Source of the DNA: Solirubrobacterales bacterium
Lineage (GTDB): Bacteria > Actinomycetota > Thermoleophilia > Solirubrobacterales > 70-9
Direction: 5' to 3'
Length of the DNA stretch: 46,047 nucleotides
NCBI GenBank assembly: GCA_020438425.1
Contig: JAGQUQ010000012.1
Location: 1-46,047 of the forward strand
The notes below the pieces were generated by a model. It made no database searches, was not told where the DNA came from, and worked only from the letters and a program-made list of their open reading frames with translations. Positions 20,186 to 28,371 of this stretch are shown here, in pieces. Both the position numbers and the translations under genes were made by a program. How positions within the stretch are numbered: position 1 is the first letter of the stretch; every line of letters starts with the position of its first letter.

Positions 20186-21469
20186 TCAGGAAGGGGTGAC
20201 CTGGCGATGTTCGCCAGTCGGGTCTTCGGCCAGGATCTGGTCTTCACCGAGATCGAAGGCATCGTGCAGCGAGCGCACGGCTTCGGGAACCTGTTCGGCC
20301 TGGATCACGCAGGAGATCCGGATCGAGGAGGTGGAGATCATCTCGATGTTGATCTCCTTCTCGCCGAGCACCTCGAACACCTTGGCTGCGACGCCGGGAT
20401 GGGTCCGCATGCCGGCCCCGACGATCGAGACCTTGCCGATCTGCTCGTCGGTCCGCAGCTCGCGGCAGATTTCGCCGAGACCGGCGATTGCGTCGGTGGC
20501 GGTCTGGAGGTCACCGGTCTCGACAGTGAACGAGAGGTCGGCGAGGGCTCCTTCGTGGACGGGCTCGTTCTGGATGATCACGTCAACGTTGACGTTCGCG
20601 TCGGCCAGCGCACTGAAGATGCGTCCGGCGATGCCCGGCTCGTCCTTGACCCCGATGACCGTGACGCGGGCCTCGTCGGTCGAGTGGGTGACGGCTGTGA
20701 TGATCGGTCGTTCCATGGTTTCGCTTTCGGGAAGTACGAGGGTACCGGGCAGGTCTTCGAAGCTGCTTCGGCAGTGGATCGGGATGCTGTAGTTGCGGGC
20801 GTACTCGACCGAGCGGAGCTGAAGCACTCCGGCCCCGGAAGCGGCCATGTCGAGCATCTCCTCGAAGGAGACGACCGGCAGCTTGCGGGCGTTGGGGACG
20901 ATCCGCGGATCGGCCGAGAAGACGCCGGTCACGTCGGTGTAGATCTCGCAGACCGAGGCGCCCAGCGCCGCAGCAAGCGCGACCGCCGTGGTGTCGGAAC
21001 CGCCACGCCCGAGCGTGGTCACATCCCGGCTGTCGGTTGAAACACCCTGGAATCCGGCGACCAGCACGATCTTGTCTTCCTCGAGACCTTCGCGGATCCG
21101 GTCGGCCTTGACGTCGATGATCTTCGCCTTGGTGTGCGAGGAGTCGGTAACGATGCCGGCCTGCGAACCGGTCAGGGAAACCGCCCGATGGCCCATGTCA
21201 TTGATCGCCATCGCGGCCAGCGCGCAGGAGATGCGCTCGCCGGTCGAAAGCAGCATGTCCATCTCGCGGGGATCGGGGCGATCGGATATCTCGTAGGCGG
21301 AGGCGACCAGCTCATCGGTCGTCTTGCCACGGGCCGAAAGCACGGCCACCACGCTGTTCCCGGCCTCCCGGGCGCGGACCATCCGACGGGCGGCCCGCTT
21401 GATCTCTTCCGGACCGGCCACCGAAGTGCCGCCGAACTTCATTACGACGATGTCATCTCTCTCTGGCAT
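20186..21469 (-). CDS. lysC: Aspartate kinase
   Basis: Phosphorylates aspartate, the first step of the aspartate amino-acid family. The protein has 427 residues. The kinase domain shows [45 protein letters not shown] and [16 protein letters not shown]. The C-terminal 170 residues are two ACT domains (for example [18 protein letters not shown] and [20 protein letters not shown]), where lysine and threonine feedback acts in relatives. The frame is open further upstream, but [14 protein letters not shown] is the conserved start. TATGCT lies 8 bases before the ATG as a -10 box, pointing to a leaderless mRNA. An internal Met (ATG 20716, MERPIITAV) matches where Corynebacterium starts its beta subunit, but no clear Shine-Dalgarno precedes it. 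Confidence 0.96.
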   Translation of the reverse strand: MPERDDIVVMKFGGTSVAGPEEIKRAARRMVRAREAGNSVVAVLSARGKTTDELVASAYEISDRPDPREMDMLLSTGERISCALAAMAINDMGHRAVSLTGSQAGIVTDSSHTKAKIIDVKADRIREGLEEDKIVLVAGFQGVSTDSRDVTTLGRGGSDTTAVALAAALGASVCEIYTDVTGVFSADPRIVPNARKLPVVSFEEMLDMAASGAGVLQLRSVEYARNYSIPIHCRSSFEDLPGTLVLPESETMERPIITAVTHSTDEARVTVIGVKDEPGIAGRIFSALADANVNVDVIIQNEPVHEGALADLSFTVETGDLQTATDAIAGLGEICRELRTDEQIGKVSIVGAGMRTHPGVAAKVFEVLGEKEINIEMISTSSIRISCVIQAEQVPEAVRSLHDAFDLGEDQILAEDPTGEHRQVTPS

Positions 21470-21560
21470 CACATCTGAGCATACGGATTGTGCCGTGGCG
21501 GGCGATCGATCACCCTCACCGCAGCATCGCCCCGGGTTGGTCAGAATCCGAACCCGACCG

Positions 21561-22376
21561 ATGAGCACCGGATTCGAACAGGACACAGCCGCCGAACCGC
21601 TGGGCGAAGGCCGGTACGCGATCGAACTTAGCGACCGCTGGTGGGTCGGGCGGGGTCCGAACGGTGGCTATGTGGCGGCCCTGGTGTTGCGGGCGATGAC
21701 CGTCGAAGCCGGCACCCTGGATACCGCCGCCCCGCTTCCCGCCCGCTCGCTGAACGTGCATTTCCTGCGCCCGCCCGAGGCGGGACCGGCCGAAGTCGAG
21801 GTCACGGTCGAGCATCACGGCCATGTGACCGCCTTCCTTTCTGCCCGGCTGATCCAGGAAGGCGAGGTCAAGGCCAAGGCGATGTCGGTCTTTTCCGGCG
21901 AAAGAGAAGGCCCTTCGTTTGATGTTTCCGAGATGCCCGAGGCACCGTCCCCGGAAGAGCTCGACGAGTGGGACACTGAGAAAGCCCCGGTGGCCGTCTT
22001 CGGGCGTTACCGGGCCAAGTTCATCCGGGGAGTTCCCGGGGAGGCCGGGGAGCGGGCCGAGACGATGGGCTGGATCCGGCTGCGCGACGAGCAGCCGGTC
22101 GATCCGGTCCTCGCCGCCGCGGTACTGGACGTCTGGTACCCGGCGCCGTTCGTGGTCTTCAGCGAGCTTCCCTTCGCCCCGACCCTGGAGTACACGGTTC
22201 ACTTCCCGCGCACGATTCCCGAACCGGGCCCGCCCGACTGGAACCTGATCCGCCTGACCGCCGAGGAAGGTGTCGAAGGGCACTTCTCCGAAGACGCCGA
22301 GCTCTGGAGCCGGGACGGCAAGCTGCTCGCAAAGGCCCGCCAGATGGCCCTGCTTCGCCACCGCAAGCCCCGGTAG
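21561..22376 (+). CDS. Thioesterase family protein (double hotdog, TesB-like)
   Basis: A 271-residue acyl-CoA thioesterase-like protein. The N-terminal hotdog begins [19 protein letters not shown], a typical signature of the 4HBT_3/TesB-like group, followed by [20 protein letters not shown] and [20 protein letters not shown]. The second hotdog contains [13 protein letters not shown] and [14 protein letters not shown], with [20 protein letters not shown] as the last strands. The size fits two fused hotdog domains. ATG 21561 was chosen because upstream in-frame sequence overlaps the divergent lysC. CAGAAT at 21542-21547 may be its -10 box. The substrate is unknown. Confidence 0.87.
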   Translation: MSTGFEQDTAAEPLGEGRYAIELSDRWWVGRGPNGGYVAALVLRAMTVEAGTLDTAAPLPARSLNVHFLRPPEAGPAEVEVTVEHHGHVTAFLSARLIQEGEVKAKAMSVFSGEREGPSFDVSEMPEAPSPEELDEWDTEKAPVAVFGRYRAKFIRGVPGEAGERAETMGWIRLRDEQPVDPVLAAAVLDVWYPAPFVVFSELPFAPTLEYTVHFPRTIPEPGPPDWNLIRLTAEEGVEGHFSEDAELWSRDGKLLAKARQMALLRHRKPR

Positions 22377-22405
22377 CGCAGCGGCTCGGGCCACCGAAAT
22401 CAGGA

Positions 22406-22448
22406 GTGTGTCGACTTTCGTCACCGATAGTGATGAAAGTCGACACAC
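22406..22448. terminator. 18-bp inverted repeat, likely terminator or palindromic repeat
   Basis: Left arm GTGTGTCGACTTTCGTCA (22406-22423), loop CCGATAG, right arm TGATGAAAGTCGACACAC (22431-22448). Seventeen of 18 positions are complementary and the last is a G-T pair. It lies 30 bases past the thioesterase stop. It has no T tail, so if it is a terminator it is not of the classical type. Its GTGTC...GACAC ends resemble those of the 9787-9823 repeat. Confidence 0.7.
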
Positions 22449-22501
22449 CCGCGGGCAAATCCCGCTTCCTTCCGGGAGTTTTCACCTTTACCAAACATTT
22501 A

Positions 22502-22530
22502 TGACTAAGTTGGTCAAGATTCCCTACAAT
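22502..22530 (+). promoter_or_regulatory. Promoter with imperfect TGAC-N7-GTCA palindrome
   Basis: TGACTAAGTTGGTCA (22502-22516) is palindromic at 12 of 15 positions, and the mismatches are only pyrimidine/purine swaps. It lies just upstream of a good -10 box TACAAT (22525-22530), which in turn is 7 bases before the ATG at 22538. A repressor or activator bound here would control the DszB-like gene. The region is unusually AT-rich for this genome. The regulator is not in the window as far as I can see. Confidence 0.5.
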
Positions 22531-22537
22531 CTCGCGG

Positions 22538-23587
22538 ATGAGCGAGCACATCTGGTACACCCACGCCCCTTCCCCCACCGCCTTTGGCGTCGCCCTGCGG
22601 AAGGGCTGGATCCACGAGGAGATGGCCAGGTGCGGGGTCGAGGTCAGGGCCCTGGCTGCCTCCTCCGACCCGGACGTTCAGCGGTTCCGGCGCGAGCGGA
22701 CCTCTCCCAGGGCTTTTCGCCAGGGCGGAAACGTCGCTCCCCTGATCGCCCGCTCGAGAGGTAACGACGTCCGGCTGATCGGCCTCTCCCGCACCTCCAG
22801 CATCCATCCGGTTCTGGCCCTGCCGGACTCCGGCTACCGCACCGCCGCCGACCTGCTCGGCCGCAGGATCGCGATCCCGGTCCGCCAGAACGCGGTGGTT
22901 GACATCCCCCGGGCTACCGCACTCAGAACGACCAGCAACCTGCTTGCCACAGCCGGACTGACCCTGAACGATGTCGAACTGGTGGCGATCCCGGTGGCCG
23001 GCTCGTACTTCGACTCCCGACCGCGCCCCGGCGACCCGATCTCCGACGGACCGAGCGAGGGAGTTGCCTTCCAGGTCTCCTCCGCCCAGACCGACGAGGT
23101 GACCGCGCTGGTTCGTGGCGAGGTGGACGCGATCGCCTCGGAGGGATCGACCGCGGAGATCCTCGCCGCCACCCTGGGCCTGACCACGGTGGAACCCGGC
23201 CGGGCGGTGCCGCGCGACCTCAACAACCGGTCCCTGCTCGCGGTCACGGTCAGCGGCGGCCTGCTCGACCGGGACCCGGGGCTGGTGATCAGTGTGCTGG
23301 TCCAGATCCTCTCCGCGGCAGAGTGGGCGATCGACGAGGAAGCCGAGGCCCGGCGCCTGATCGCGCTCGACGCCGGCATCCACGAAGACATGCTGGACGC
23401 CGCTTACAGTCCCCGGGTGAGCCGCCAGCTCGGCGTCGACCTGCGCATGGACAAGGTCGCCGACCTGCGACAGCAACACGATTTCCTGGTCGAGCAGGGA
23501 ATCATCGAGAGCCCGGTCGATCTTGACGAGTTCATCGACCCCGAACCTCTGAAAACAGCGCTGGCCCGCCGGGGCGTCCTCGTATAG
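22538..23587 (+). CDS. DszB/NMT1-THI5-like (ABC substrate-binding-like) protein without signal peptide
   Basis: A 349-residue protein with the two-lobed periplasmic-binding-protein fold, most like DszB (sulfinate desulfinase) and sulfonate-binding proteins. Shared features are the opening WYTHAPSPTAFGVALRKGW, the FRQGGNVAPLIAR segment, YRTAADLLGRRIAIPV and the C-terminal RQQHDFLVEQGIIESPVDLDEF, which matches the DszB tail closely. The DszB catalytic Cys is replaced by Ala10 and its His by Arg; the Arg before Gly-Gly is kept. There is no signal peptide, so it acts in the cytoplasm, and no ABC transporter is adjacent. The -10 box TACAAT 7 bases before ATG predicts a leaderless transcript. It may be a different desulfurising or ligand-binding enzyme. 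Confidence 0.7.
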   Translation: MSEHIWYTHAPSPTAFGVALRKGWIHEEMARCGVEVRALAASSDPDVQRFRRERTSPRAFRQGGNVAPLIARSRGNDVRLIGLSRTSSIHPVLALPDSGYRTAADLLGRRIAIPVRQNAVVDIPRATALRTTSNLLATAGLTLNDVELVAIPVAGSYFDSRPRPGDPISDGPSEGVAFQVSSAQTDEVTALVRGEVDAIASEGSTAEILAATLGLTTVEPGRAVPRDLNNRSLLAVTVSGGLLDRDPGLVISVLVQILSAAEWAIDEEAEARRLIALDAGIHEDMLDAAYSPRVSRQLGVDLRMDKVADLRQQHDFLVEQGIIESPVDLDEFIDPEPLKTALARRGVLV

Positions 23588-23588
23588 A

Positions 23589-23657
23589 GCCGGCCCATCC
23601 ATCCTTTGTCTCTGTGGGCCGGCGGGTTGATCTGGGAGGGCGGGTCGGACCCCGCCC
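23589..23657. terminator. Two hairpins between convergent genes
   Basis: The first hairpin pairs GCCGGCCCA (23589-23597) with TGGGCCGGC (23615-23623), 9 perfect pairs with a 17-base loop. The second pairs GGGCGGG (23638-23644) with CCCGCCC (23651-23657). They lie between the stop of the DszB-like gene and the stop of recR and probably terminate transcription from both directions. Confidence 0.65.
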
Positions 23658-23666
23658 GACTTGCAG

Positions 23667-24263
23667 TTAGAGCGCGGCTCGACCTGACATCGCCCTGCCC
23701 AATGTCACCTCGTCTGCGTGTTCGAGGTCGGCGCCGACCGGCAGGCCGGCCGCGAGGCGAGTAACTCTCGTCTGCTCCCGGATCAGGTCGGCGATGTGGG
23801 AAGCCGTCGCCTCGCCGGTCGTGGTCGGATTGGTCGCGAGGATCACCTCGGTGATGCCGCCGGCCTCGACCCGGCGCCTCAGTTCGGCGATTCGAAGATC
23901 CTCGGCGTCGATCCCGTCGATCGGCGAGAGCGCGCCGCCGAGCACGTGGTAGCGGCCCCGGAACTCGTGGGTCCGTTCAATCGGGATCACGTCGGCCGGC
24001 TCCTCGACCACGCAGATCAGCGACTCGTCACGGGAACTGTCTTCGCAGATCCGGCAGCGGGGCCCTTCGGCCAGGTTGAAGCAGATCTCGCAGAGGCCCA
24101 CCTTCTCCTTCACCTCGACGATCGCCTGGGCGAGGCTGCGGGCATCCGACTCGTCCGAACGAAGGATGTGAAAGGCGAGACGCTGGGCGGTGCGCCGGCC
24201 GATCCCCGGCAGCTGTGAAAGCTCGGCGGTCAGGCGGGCGAGCGGTGCGGGCCCCTCGCTCAT
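23667..24263 (-). CDS. recR: Recombination mediator RecR
   Basis: Works with RecF/RecO to load RecA on gapped DNA. The protein has 198 residues, the standard length. The N-terminal helix-hairpin-helix is LSQLPGIGRRTAQRLAFHIL, the zinc finger is CEICFNLAEGPRCRIC with four cysteines, and the Toprim domain starts ICVVEEPADVIPIERT and continues YHVLGGALSPIDGI. ATG 24263 overlaps the stop of ybaB by four bases (ATGA). It is the last gene of the conserved dnaX-ybaB-recR operon. Confidence 0.97.
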   Translation of the reverse strand: MSEGPAPLARLTAELSQLPGIGRRTAQRLAFHILRSDESDARSLAQAIVEVKEKVGLCEICFNLAEGPRCRICEDSSRDESLICVVEEPADVIPIERTHEFRGRYHVLGGALSPIDGIDAEDLRIAELRRRVEAGGITEVILATNPTTTGEATASHIADLIREQTRVTRLAAGLPVGADLEHADEVTLGRAMSGRAAL

Positions 24264-24607
24264 CCACCGAGCCCGGGCATGCCGGGCATGTTCGGCATCT
24301 GGGGCATCTTTGACTCGGCCAGTTGCTGGGCGGAGCGAATCGCCTCGTTGATCGCCGCCTGGACCATCTCGGCCAGCATCTCCGAATCTTCCGGATCGAC
24401 CGCGTCGGGATCGATCGTTACGTCCTGAACCACGAGGTCGCCGCTGATCTTCACCTTGACCATGCCGCCACCGGCGCTGGCTTCGACGATCTCGTCCTTG
24501 AGCGCCTCCTGTGCCTGCTCCATGTCGGCCTGCATCTGCTGGGCCTGCCTGAGCAGCTTGTTCATGTCCATTCCACCGGGCATGCCGCCCATTCCCTTGC
24601 GAGCCAT
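24260..24607 (-). CDS. ybaB: YbaB/EbfC family nucleoid-associated protein
   Basis: A 115-residue small DNA-binding protein. The central helix MNKLLRQAQQMQADMEQAQEAL and the strands EIVEASAGGGMVKVKISGD match the family, which forms tweezer-like dimers on DNA. The N-terminus is Met/Gly rich and the C-terminus has a Met-Pro repeat (MPQMPNMPGMPGLGG). ATG 24607 lies 7 bases after GAGGAGG, and its A is shared with the stop of dnaX. Its position between dnaX and recR is conserved across bacteria. Confidence 0.95.
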   Translation of the reverse strand: MARKGMGGMPGGMDMNKLLRQAQQMQADMEQAQEALKDEIVEASAGGGMVKVKISGDLVVQDVTIDPDAVDPEDSEMLAEMVQAAINEAIRSAQQLAESKMPQMPNMPGMPGLGG

Positions 24608-26385
24608 CAGATGACCTCCTCTGCGTTGAATTCGGATTTGACCCGGGCCACGAAATCCTCTTCCTTCATGACCTCGGACTCGGGGTCGGTTGCCGGCTGC
24701 TGGCCGGACTCGAGACTGCCGTACTCGACCTGGAACCGTTCCCCGGTCACCGTCCCGATCGCCTCGGCCAGCTGCTGCCGGCACTCTGGCCGCTCGGCGT
24801 TGCGACGGTTGAATGCGGCATCGGCCGGGAAGCCGACAGTGATTTTCGAATCACCCATCGCTGCCGGGAGCGTGCCCTCGAAGTACGAGGCGACCATTCC
24901 GGAGGCCGCCGCCGCAAGCGAGTCGAGCACCGCCGGCCAGACCTGCTCCAGACGAGGCAAATCGAAAGGCTCAGGCGCCGGAGCTTCGGCGGGTGCGGCC
25001 GACGATGGGGGTCCCGCTGGCCGGACTTCGCCGGGAGTTCCATCGGGACCCCCATCGCCGACCGCTGCAGACGCCTGGTGTTGTTCGCTCTCAGCTGTTG
25101 CAGCGGGGGCCGTTGGGGGTGCCGGCGGAACTCCCGCAAGAGCGGAGCGAATGCGGCCGCCGGCATCCCCCACGGACCCCGCCCCACCACTGGACGGAGG
25201 AGGAGTCGCCCCCAAGTCCGGGGATGCCGCGGGCTGGACTCCGCTCTCGAGGCGTTCGAGGCGGCGGGCGAGCCCTTCGCTCGAAGGATCGAAGTCGGGG
25301 CGGGCTGCCTTGAGCAGGGCCACTTCCACTGCCAGCCGGGCTTCATCACCGTCACGGATCAGGCCCAGCGCGGCCGAAAGCTCGTCGATGGTCCGGATCA
25401 GGTTGGCCGGACCGATTTCCTTTGCCTGCCGGACCAGACGCTCCGGGTCGGCCGCGGTCACCGCGAATGCCTCGGGGATCTGGCCGGTCGTGCGGGTCAC
25501 CAGGAGCACCCGCAGGTGACCGAGCAGGTCCCGGGCGAAGCGGGCCGGGTCACGACCGGAACGGGCCACCTGCTCGACCGCGGTCAGGACTCCGGCGGGA
25601 TCGGCGGCAATCACCTTGTCCACGACCCCGAAGAGCAGGTCGGCGTCAGCGGCCCCGAGAACTTCGAGCACGTCGTCGAGCGAGACCTCATTGCCGCTGT
25701 AGGACACCAGCTGGTCGAGCGTTCCAAGCGCGTCCCGGAAGCTGCCCGACGCGGAACGGCTGATCATCGAGATCGCCGGAGCATCGATCGAGATCTGCTC
25801 GGTGGCGGAAACCCGGGTCAGGACCTCGGAGAGCTGCTCGATCGACGGCCTCTGGAAGTCGAAGCGCTGGCAACGGTCGGCGATCGTCGGCATCACCTTG
25901 TGAGCCTCGGTGGTGGCGAGGATGAAGACGGTGTTGGGCGGCGGCTCTTCCAGCGTCTTGAGGAAGGCGTTCCAGGCTTCCTTGGTCAGCATGTGGGCCT
26001 CGTCGAGGATGTAGACCTTCCAGCGGCCGGCGGTCGGGGCGAAGGCAACCCGGTCGCGGAGTTCGCGGATGTCGTCGACCGAGCGGTTCGAGGCGGCGTC
26101 CATCTCGATTACGTCGACCGAGTTGCCGGCGGCGACCGAGCGGCAGGACTCGCAGACCCCGCATGGGGTCAGGGTCGGACCGCCGTTCTCGCAATTGAGC
26201 GAAGCGGCGAGGATCTTCGCCATCGAGGTCTTGCCGGTGCCGCGCGAACCGACGAAAAGGTAGGCGTGGTGGACCTTGTCCTGGGTGATCGCGTTGGACA
26301 GGGTTCGAACCACATGCTGCTGGCCGACCACCTGGTCGAAGGAGTGGGGCCGGTGGCGCCGATATAGAGAGGTCGATTCACTCAT
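24607..26385 (-). CDS. dnaX: DNA polymerase III subunit gamma/tau
   Basis: The clamp-loader ATPase. The protein has 592 residues. The opening is SLYRRHRPHSFDQVVGQQHV, Walker A is FVGSRGTGKTSMAKILA, the zinc motif is CENGGPTLTPCGVCESC, Walker B is KVYILDEAHML, sensor 1 is FILATTEAHKV and the SRC-type motif is DRCQRFDFQRPS. The middle 100 residues (about 375-480) are a Pro/Ala/Gly-rich linker, followed by a tau-like C-terminal domain with ITVGFPADAAFNRRNAERPE. I see no A-rich slippery sequence, so a separate gamma form by frameshifting is not indicated. The -10 box TACACT (26405 to 26400, minus strand) gives a short leader. It is first gene of dnaX-ybaB-recR. Confidence 0.97.
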   Translation of the reverse strand: MSESTSLYRRHRPHSFDQVVGQQHVVRTLSNAITQDKVHHAYLFVGSRGTGKTSMAKILAASLNCENGGPTLTPCGVCESCRSVAAGNSVDVIEMDAASNRSVDDIRELRDRVAFAPTAGRWKVYILDEAHMLTKEAWNAFLKTLEEPPPNTVFILATTEAHKVMPTIADRCQRFDFQRPSIEQLSEVLTRVSATEQISIDAPAISMISRSASGSFRDALGTLDQLVSYSGNEVSLDDVLEVLGAADADLLFGVVDKVIAADPAGVLTAVEQVARSGRDPARFARDLLGHLRVLLVTRTTGQIPEAFAVTAADPERLVRQAKEIGPANLIRTIDELSAALGLIRDGDEARLAVEVALLKAARPDFDPSSEGLARRLERLESGVQPAASPDLGATPPPSSGGAGSVGDAGGRIRSALAGVPPAPPTAPAATAESEQHQASAAVGDGGPDGTPGEVRPAGPPSSAAPAEAPAPEPFDLPRLEQVWPAVLDSLAAAASGMVASYFEGTLPAAMGDSKITVGFPADAAFNRRNAERPECRQQLAEAIGTVTGERFQVEYGSLESGQQPATDPESEVMKEEDFVARVKSEFNAEEVI

Positions 26386-26460
26386 CGGGGAAGAAAGCCA
26401 GTGTAGCCGTCCCGTGCGACAGCCCTACGGGCGAACCGCGAGTCTGGTTCATGGGTCAGA

Positions 26461-27978
26461 ATGGCCCGGATGACGTCGTCGAAACTGCTCCGGTCCTGGG
26501 GACCGCCGCTCGCCTTCATCGCCGTCGTCTCGACGGTCCTTCTGGCGATCTTTCCGAAGGGCTTCCCCAATTACGACACGATCTACTACCTGCTCTGGGG
26601 CAGGGAGATCGCCGACGGCCTGAGTCCCGATTACGGCGCCCCGCTCGCCCCCACCCCGCATCCGCTCTACGACCTGCTCGGGGCGATCCTCTCGCCGCTC
26701 GGGGACGGCTCGATCACCGTGGCGGTGGTGCTCGCCTACGTCAGCCTCGGCCTGCTCGCCTGGCTTGTCTACCGGCTCGGCGCCGACTGGTTCGACCGGC
26801 CGATCGGCTTCCTCGCAGCCTTCCTGGTGATGACCAGCGCCCCCGTGCTTTCGAACGGCCTGCGCGCCTACATCGACATCCCTTACATGGTGCTCTGCCT
26901 GGCCGCCCTGCTGATCGAGACCAGGAGGCCCAAAGCGGGCTGGCCGGTGCTGGTGCTGCTGGCCCTGGCCGGGCTGCTGAGACCGGAGGCATGGCTGTTT
27001 GCGGGCTTCTACTTTCTCTGGCTCGCACTGGATATCCAGATTCGGCCGAAGCTCAGGATCCGACTTCGCGAATCGGGGATCGACCGGAACCTGATCCTGA
27101 TGGCTTGCCTGACCGCGGCCGGCCCGGTGATCTGGGTGCTCTTCGACCTGATCACCACCTCGAACCCGCTCTACTCGTTCACCGGCACCCGGGAGACGGT
27201 CGAAACCCTGGAACGGGACACCGGCCCCCTCGACGTGATCATCTACGGCCCCCGCCGGCTCGGCGAGGTGATGCAGTGGCCCGGGATGGTCGGCGCCTTC
27301 TTCGGGGTAGTCCTGACCTTGTGGGCGATGCCGAAGCGAGCCGCGATCGGAGTCGTCTCGGCGGTTCTGGCCCTGATCGCCTTCGCGATCATGGGAGCCT
27401 CCGGCCTCGCGATCATCCCCCGCTACACGATGCTCGCGGCGGCGATCCTCTTCATCTTCACCGGCGCCGCGGTGCTCGGCTGGCGACTGCTCGAGCCCGG
27501 CCACCGGCTGCGCCGGATCTGGCAGGTGGCCGCCGCGATCACCGTCGCCCTCTGGCTGGTCTGGCTGCCCAACCAGTACGACCTGCTCAAGACCGTGGAC
27601 CAGGATCTGAGCGACCAGTCCCTGGTCGAGAGGGACCTCGAGGCCCTGGTCGACGACGGGGCATTCAATCCGCCCAATGACCTGCCCGGGGAGACCTCGG
27701 TCGAAGACTGCCTGCCGATCTCTGTCCCCAACCACCGAGCCGTGCCGAGGCTCGCGTTCTGGCTGGACATCCGGCCTTCCGACGTTGTCTCGATCGCCGC
27801 GGCCGACGAGCAGCCGGACCACGGGTTCTTCCTCGCCCCGGCCAGCGACTTCACGGTCGAGAACTTCATTCTCGACCCCGGAGAACCGGGCCGCGCCGCC
27901 ACGAAGCCACCCCCCGGTTTCGTCGAGGTGGCCCGCAACGACTCCTGGGTCCTTTACACCAGCTGCACTGCGGGCTGA
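26461..27978 (+). CDS. Polytopic membrane protein, GT-C glycosyltransferase-like
   Basis: A 505-residue membrane protein with about ten hydrophobic helices in the first 370 residues and a roughly 130-residue extracytoplasmic C-terminal part. The first loop, FPNYDTIYYLLWGREIADG, has the Asp/Tyr pattern of GT-C enzymes (GT39/ArnT-like), which use polyprenyl-phosphate sugars. Later segments GLLRPEAWLFAGFYFLWLAL and IIPRYTMLAAAILFIF also fit that class. The C-terminal part contains two cysteines (VEDCLPIS and YTSCTAG). The substrate cannot be assigned. The next small gene begins 18 bases downstream, so they form a likely operon. No strong Shine-Dalgarno precedes ATG 26461; ATG 26470 is an alternative. 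Confidence 0.75.
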   Translation: MARMTSSKLLRSWGPPLAFIAVVSTVLLAIFPKGFPNYDTIYYLLWGREIADGLSPDYGAPLAPTPHPLYDLLGAILSPLGDGSITVAVVLAYVSLGLLAWLVYRLGADWFDRPIGFLAAFLVMTSAPVLSNGLRAYIDIPYMVLCLAALLIETRRPKAGWPVLVLLALAGLLRPEAWLFAGFYFLWLALDIQIRPKLRIRLRESGIDRNLILMACLTAAGPVIWVLFDLITTSNPLYSFTGTRETVETLERDTGPLDVIIYGPRRLGEVMQWPGMVGAFFGVVLTLWAMPKRAAIGVVSAVLALIAFAIMGASGLAIIPRYTMLAAAILFIFTGAAVLGWRLLEPGHRLRRIWQVAAAITVALWLVWLPNQYDLLKTVDQDLSDQSLVERDLEALVDDGAFNPPNDLPGETSVEDCLPISVPNHRAVPRLAFWLDIRPSDVVSIAAADEQPDHGFFLAPASDFTVENFILDPGEPGRAATKPPPGFVEVARNDSWVLYTSCTAG

Positions 27979-27996
27979 CTTGAAAGCGGCGGAAGC

Positions 27997-28317
27997 ATGA
28001 AGACCGCACTCAAAGTCATCGCGATCGTCAGTGCCACGCTGCTCACCCTCGTCTTCATCGTGATCCTGATCCTCGCCACCCGTCCGGCGCTGCTGATGGG
28101 AGTCGGCCCGTCCCGGCTCGCCCACTCGATCGAAAAGGATCAGGGCACCGTGTTCTGCCAGGACCTCCCGGAAGGCTGGCGCTGCAAGAACGTCGACAAG
28201 GGGATCGAGTACGACGTCAACGTGGACTGGATGGGCTGCTGGAAGGCGGAGCCTCGGAACGGTTCGGGCCGGCTCGAAGGCTGCATCGAACTCGGCGACA
28301 TCGTCACCTTCGACTGA
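27997..28317 (+). CDS. Small single-pass membrane protein with four-cysteine domain (family member A)
   Basis: A 106-residue protein I do not recognise. Residues 7-29 form one membrane helix (VIAIVSATLLTLVFIVILIL), and the rest should lie outside the cytoplasm. The outer domain has four cysteines: C54 and C63 in CQDLPEGWRC, C81 in DWMGCWKAE and C96 in LEGCIEL. The same C-x6-W-x-C, WxGCW and GC[IV] pattern occurs in the genes at 30668 and 44224. Two disulfide bonds are likely. The start ATG follows GGCGGAAG. It is placed after the GT-C-like gene, which also has extracytoplasmic cysteines, and may be co-transcribed. Confidence 0.8.
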   Translation: MKTALKVIAIVSATLLTLVFIVILILATRPALLMGVGPSRLAHSIEKDQGTVFCQDLPEGWRCKNVDKGIEYDVNVDWMGCWKAEPRNGSGRLEGCIELGDIVTFD

Positions 28318-28360
28318 GGGTCGATTAACCTCGTAGTACAGGGTTAATTCGCACTCAGCT
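28316..28360. repeat. Copy 2 of the dispersed 45-base palindromic repeat
   Basis: It aligns without gaps to 9785-9829 with 36 of 45 identical positions. Core arms ATTAACC and GGTTAAT are retained around a TCGTAGTACAG loop, and the flanks GTC and CAGCT are also shared. The palindrome is less perfect than in copy 1. It begins at the stop codon of the small membrane protein and ends just before the stop of the convergent GST-N-like gene. The position suggests a terminator role. Confidence 0.75.
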
Positions 28361-28371
28361 CGCGTCAGATC

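Noticed and set aside
24607-26385. Programmed frameshift in dnaX giving a gamma form
   Set aside because: There is no A-rich slippery heptamer or following stem at the expected place.
26449-28125. 558-codon minus-strand frame opposite the GT-C-like membrane gene
   Set aside because: It is very rich in Glu/Asp/Gln/Gly repeats mirrored from Leu/Ala-rich membrane codons and has no start signal.
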